Shown piece after piece: positions 3,701-5,498 of a stretch of DNA of 5,498 nucleotides; within the stretch, counting starts at the first letter, position 1, and each line of letters opens with the position of its first letter. The translations under genes were made by a program, and so were the position numbers. Origin of the DNA: Deltaproteobacteria bacterium (GTDB lineage: Bacteria; Desulfobacterota; DSM-4660; Desulfatiglandales; Desulfatiglandaceae); contig JAFDJF010000215.1 in NCBI GenBank assembly GCA_019307645.1, forward strand, positions 1-5,498. The letters are read 5' to 3'. The notes below the pieces were generated by a model. It was given only the letters and a program-made list of their open reading frames with translations. It did not search any database and was not told where the DNA came from.

Positions 3701-5498
3701 ATGACCATCGCATTGCCATCCACTCTCAAAAAAGCCGTTGCAGGGCGAATCAGCAAAGTGACTCTGTGTGCGCTTTTTCATATCTGTTTCATCACGCTGA
3801 ATTCTTCTTTTTGTCTGGCTGACGACAAAAACGGTGTTTCGCCTAACACCATCTCTTTGCCTTCCGGTCCCGGCTCCATAGAGGGTCTGGGGGAGGCTTT
3901 TCAGCCCATGTTGAATACGGGCACGTCCAAATATTCAGTAAACATTGCCCTTCCGCCGGGCGCAGCAGGGCACAACCCCAAGTTGACTCTCTACTATGAA
4001 AGCGGCCATGGGGACGGGCCGACTGGAACAGGCTGGAAATTTGGGCCGGGCTCTGTCTGTCGCAAGACAGATAAGGGCATTCCCCGCTATGTGGACAGCC
4101 CCAACGGCCTCGATGACGACCATGACGGAGAAATTGATGAGAATGATGAGGAAGATATCCTTGTCGGGCTTGAGGATGAGGAACTGGTGAAGCTGGCTGA
4201 CAGTACATACAGGGCCCGCATCGAGGGCACTTTTATCCGTTATCGCCGGATTGGAGATCACTGGGAAGGACATCTCAAAGACGGCACCATGCTGACGTTC
4301 GGCCTGACCCCACAGGCACGGGTTACAGATCAGAGCGGGACAAAAATATTCAAATGGCTTCTTGAAAAGAGTACGGACACCAGCGGCAATGTCATTGAGT
4401 TTTATTACGATGCCTTCCCCGACTCGGACAACCAGAAATATCTGGCCGAGATCCGCTACGGCCCGGGCGCTTCGCCCTGGACAGCCTTTTACTTTGCCCG
4501 TTTCACTTACGAAGATCGGCCTGACTGGCGCAAGGACTACAGAAGCGGCTTTCTGATCAAAACTGCAAAACGGCTTACACAGATCCATGTCGGCATTCAG
4601 GGCGCCCTGCCTGACCAGTGTGCGCAGGGAGACTGGAACAATGATGGCACAACCGATGCCCTGATTCGACGCTATACCGTTTCCTATGACCCGGGCCAGA
4701 CCCGATCTTACCTGACCCGCATTACCCGGTACGGGGCCGACGGGATCAGTTATCTGCCGCCTATTTCCTTTTCTTACTCGGTCTTCAACCCGGAGCAGAC
4801 CTTGTCTGCCGACGGTGCCATCATCACCTCAAGTACCGCGCCCACAACGGTTATGGACAGCGACCTGGTGGATCTTATTGATCTGAACCGGGACGGCCTT
4901 CCGGATCTGCTTCAGACAGATTTCCATGGTGCCGGACAAACATATTACCTGAATCTGGGGGAGAACATTGACGGAGACAGCCATGATATAGAATGGGATG
5001 AAGGCCATTCTGTAACGAGTCCGGATGGCCTGGCCTTGTTACTGCACCTGGTGGATGAAAAGGTCCATTTGGCAGACATGGACGGAAACGGTATCTCAGA
5101 TCTCATCCACACGCCCTATTCGCAGGAAGTCTATTATTACCTCAACCAGGGGGATGGCTCCTGGGGAGAGCGGAAAAGAATGAGCATACAGGACTCAGCA
5201 CCGCCCGCCCCTTTTACCAACGATGATGTAAAAACTTCAGACCTTGATTTTGACAAGCGCATGGACGTGGTTCAGAGCACGGATAACGGCTACACCATCT
5301 GGTTCAACCTGGAAGACGGCAGGTACAGCCGGGAGGTGCGAACTGCGGGAGCTTCTCACGGGGGGCAGGTCATCCGGTTTTCCCAGACATCTGTCCATCT
5401 TGAGGATCTCAACGGCGACCGGCTGAACGATGTGGCCAGGATCAGGCCCACCCAGGTCATCTACTGTGCCAATATGGGGCATGGGTTGTTTGATGCGG
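3701..5498 (+). CDS. Secreted SpvB/TcB-like protein with FG-GAP/VCBS repeats (C-terminus beyond window)
   Basis: First 599 codons of a large protein, still open at the right edge. A long, basic signal peptide (K10, K11, R16, K19, hydrophobic 20-33) probably ends at CLA (A40/D41), so the protein should be exported. Residues 50-130 carry the SpvB N-terminal signature: ISLPSGPGSIEGLGEAF, TGTSKYSVNIALPPG, NPKLTLYYESGHGDGPTGTGWKFG and RKTDKGIPRY. This domain starts SpvB, insecticidal Tc-toxin B subunits and many Rhs/YD-repeat proteins. Ca-binding-type loops follow: DDDHDGEIDEND (138-149, EF-hand-like), DWNNDGTTD (311-319), DLNRDGLPD (394-402), DMDGNGISD (459-467), DLDFDKRMD (514-522, degenerate) and DLNGDRLND (569-577), with FG-GAP/VCBS-type spacing. 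In Tc toxins this part builds the beta-propeller and cocoon. The missing end may carry Rhs repeats and a variable toxin tip, or may be a surface adhesin. ATG 3701 is the first start after the in-frame stop at 3680. Expression is riboswitch-controlled. Confidence 0.9.
   Translation, partial: MTIALPSTLKKAVAGRISKVTLCALFHICFITLNSSFCLADDKNGVSPNTISLPSGPGSIEGLGEAFQPMLNTGTSKYSVNIALPPGAAGHNPKLTLYYESGHGDGPTGTGWKFGPGSVCRKTDKGIPRYVDSPNGLDDDHDGEIDENDEEDILVGLEDEELVKLADSTYRARIEGTFIRYRRIGDHWEGHLKDGTMLTFGLTPQARVTDQSGTKIFKWLLEKSTDTSGNVIEFYYDAFPDSDNQKYLAEIRYGPGASPWTAFYFARFTYEDRPDWRKDYRSGFLIKTAKRLTQIHVGIQGALPDQCAQGDWNNDGTTDALIRRYTVSYDPGQTRSYLTRITRYGADGISYLPPISFSYSVFNPEQTLSADGAIITSSTAPTTVMDSDLVDLIDLNRDGLPDLLQTDFHGAGQTYYLNLGENIDGDSHDIEWDEGHSVTSPDGLALLLHLVDEKVHLADMDGNGISDLIHTPYSQEVYYYLNQGDGSWGERKRMSIQDSAPPAPFTNDDVKTSDLDFDKRMDVVQSTDNGYTIWFNLEDGRYSREVRTAGASHGGQVIRFSQTSVHLEDLNGDRLNDVARIRPTQVIYCANMGHGLFDA

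Noticed and set aside
3935..4588. 217-codon minus-strand open frame
   Set aside because: Antisense to the SpvB domain, which is unmistakable on the plus strand. The frame stays open only because of the opposite gene's codon usage.

Overview
The window looks like a chromosomal segment of an anaerobic Desulfobacterota-type bacterium (sulfate-reducer-like, medium GC). That placement is inference. It rests on the combination of a TrpB2-type tryptophan synthase, a DUF2914 exported protein, a GEMM-I riboswitch, and C-rich hairpin and GTGAACC-type spacer repeats that I associate with such genomes. No rRNA or other phylogenetic marker is present.

Layout. Positions 1-1105 (minus strand) hold the first 368 codons of a TrpB2-type tryptophan synthase beta chain, cut by the left edge. 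A divergent spacer (1106-1442) carries a good sigma70-type promoter (TTGACA/TGTAAT) for a small exported DUF2914 protein (1443-1925, plus), which is followed by a probable hairpin terminator. A short spacer contains a perfect 15-bp inverted repeat built from a 9-bp motif. Next comes a complete metallo-beta-lactamase-fold hydrolase (2147-3043, plus). Positions 3044-3700 contain no convincing gene but are rich in structure: a 24-bp-period direct repeat, a 7-bp inverted repeat, a degenerate TGAACC tract, and a 117-bp MITE-like element with imperfect 19-bp terminal inverted repeats, a C/G-rich hairpin core and flanking 10-bp direct repeats. After these comes a GEMM-I (cyclic dinucleotide) riboswitch whose 3' half overlaps a strong intrinsic terminator. 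From 3701 to the right edge runs the first 599 codons of a secreted SpvB/TcB-like protein with FG-GAP/VCBS-like calcium-loop repeats, the N-terminal part of a likely Tc-toxin-B/Rhs-type giant protein.

How it fits together. TrpB2, the DUF2914 protein and the MBL hydrolase look like separate transcription units with no evident shared pathway. The most interesting unit is the right-hand one. The aptamer's P3 and P1 3' strands are the same bases as the left arm of the terminator, so ligand binding should prevent termination and switch the gene on. A large secreted SpvB/TcB-like surface or toxin-type protein therefore appears to be controlled by a cyclic dinucleotide, most likely c-di-GMP, through antitermination.
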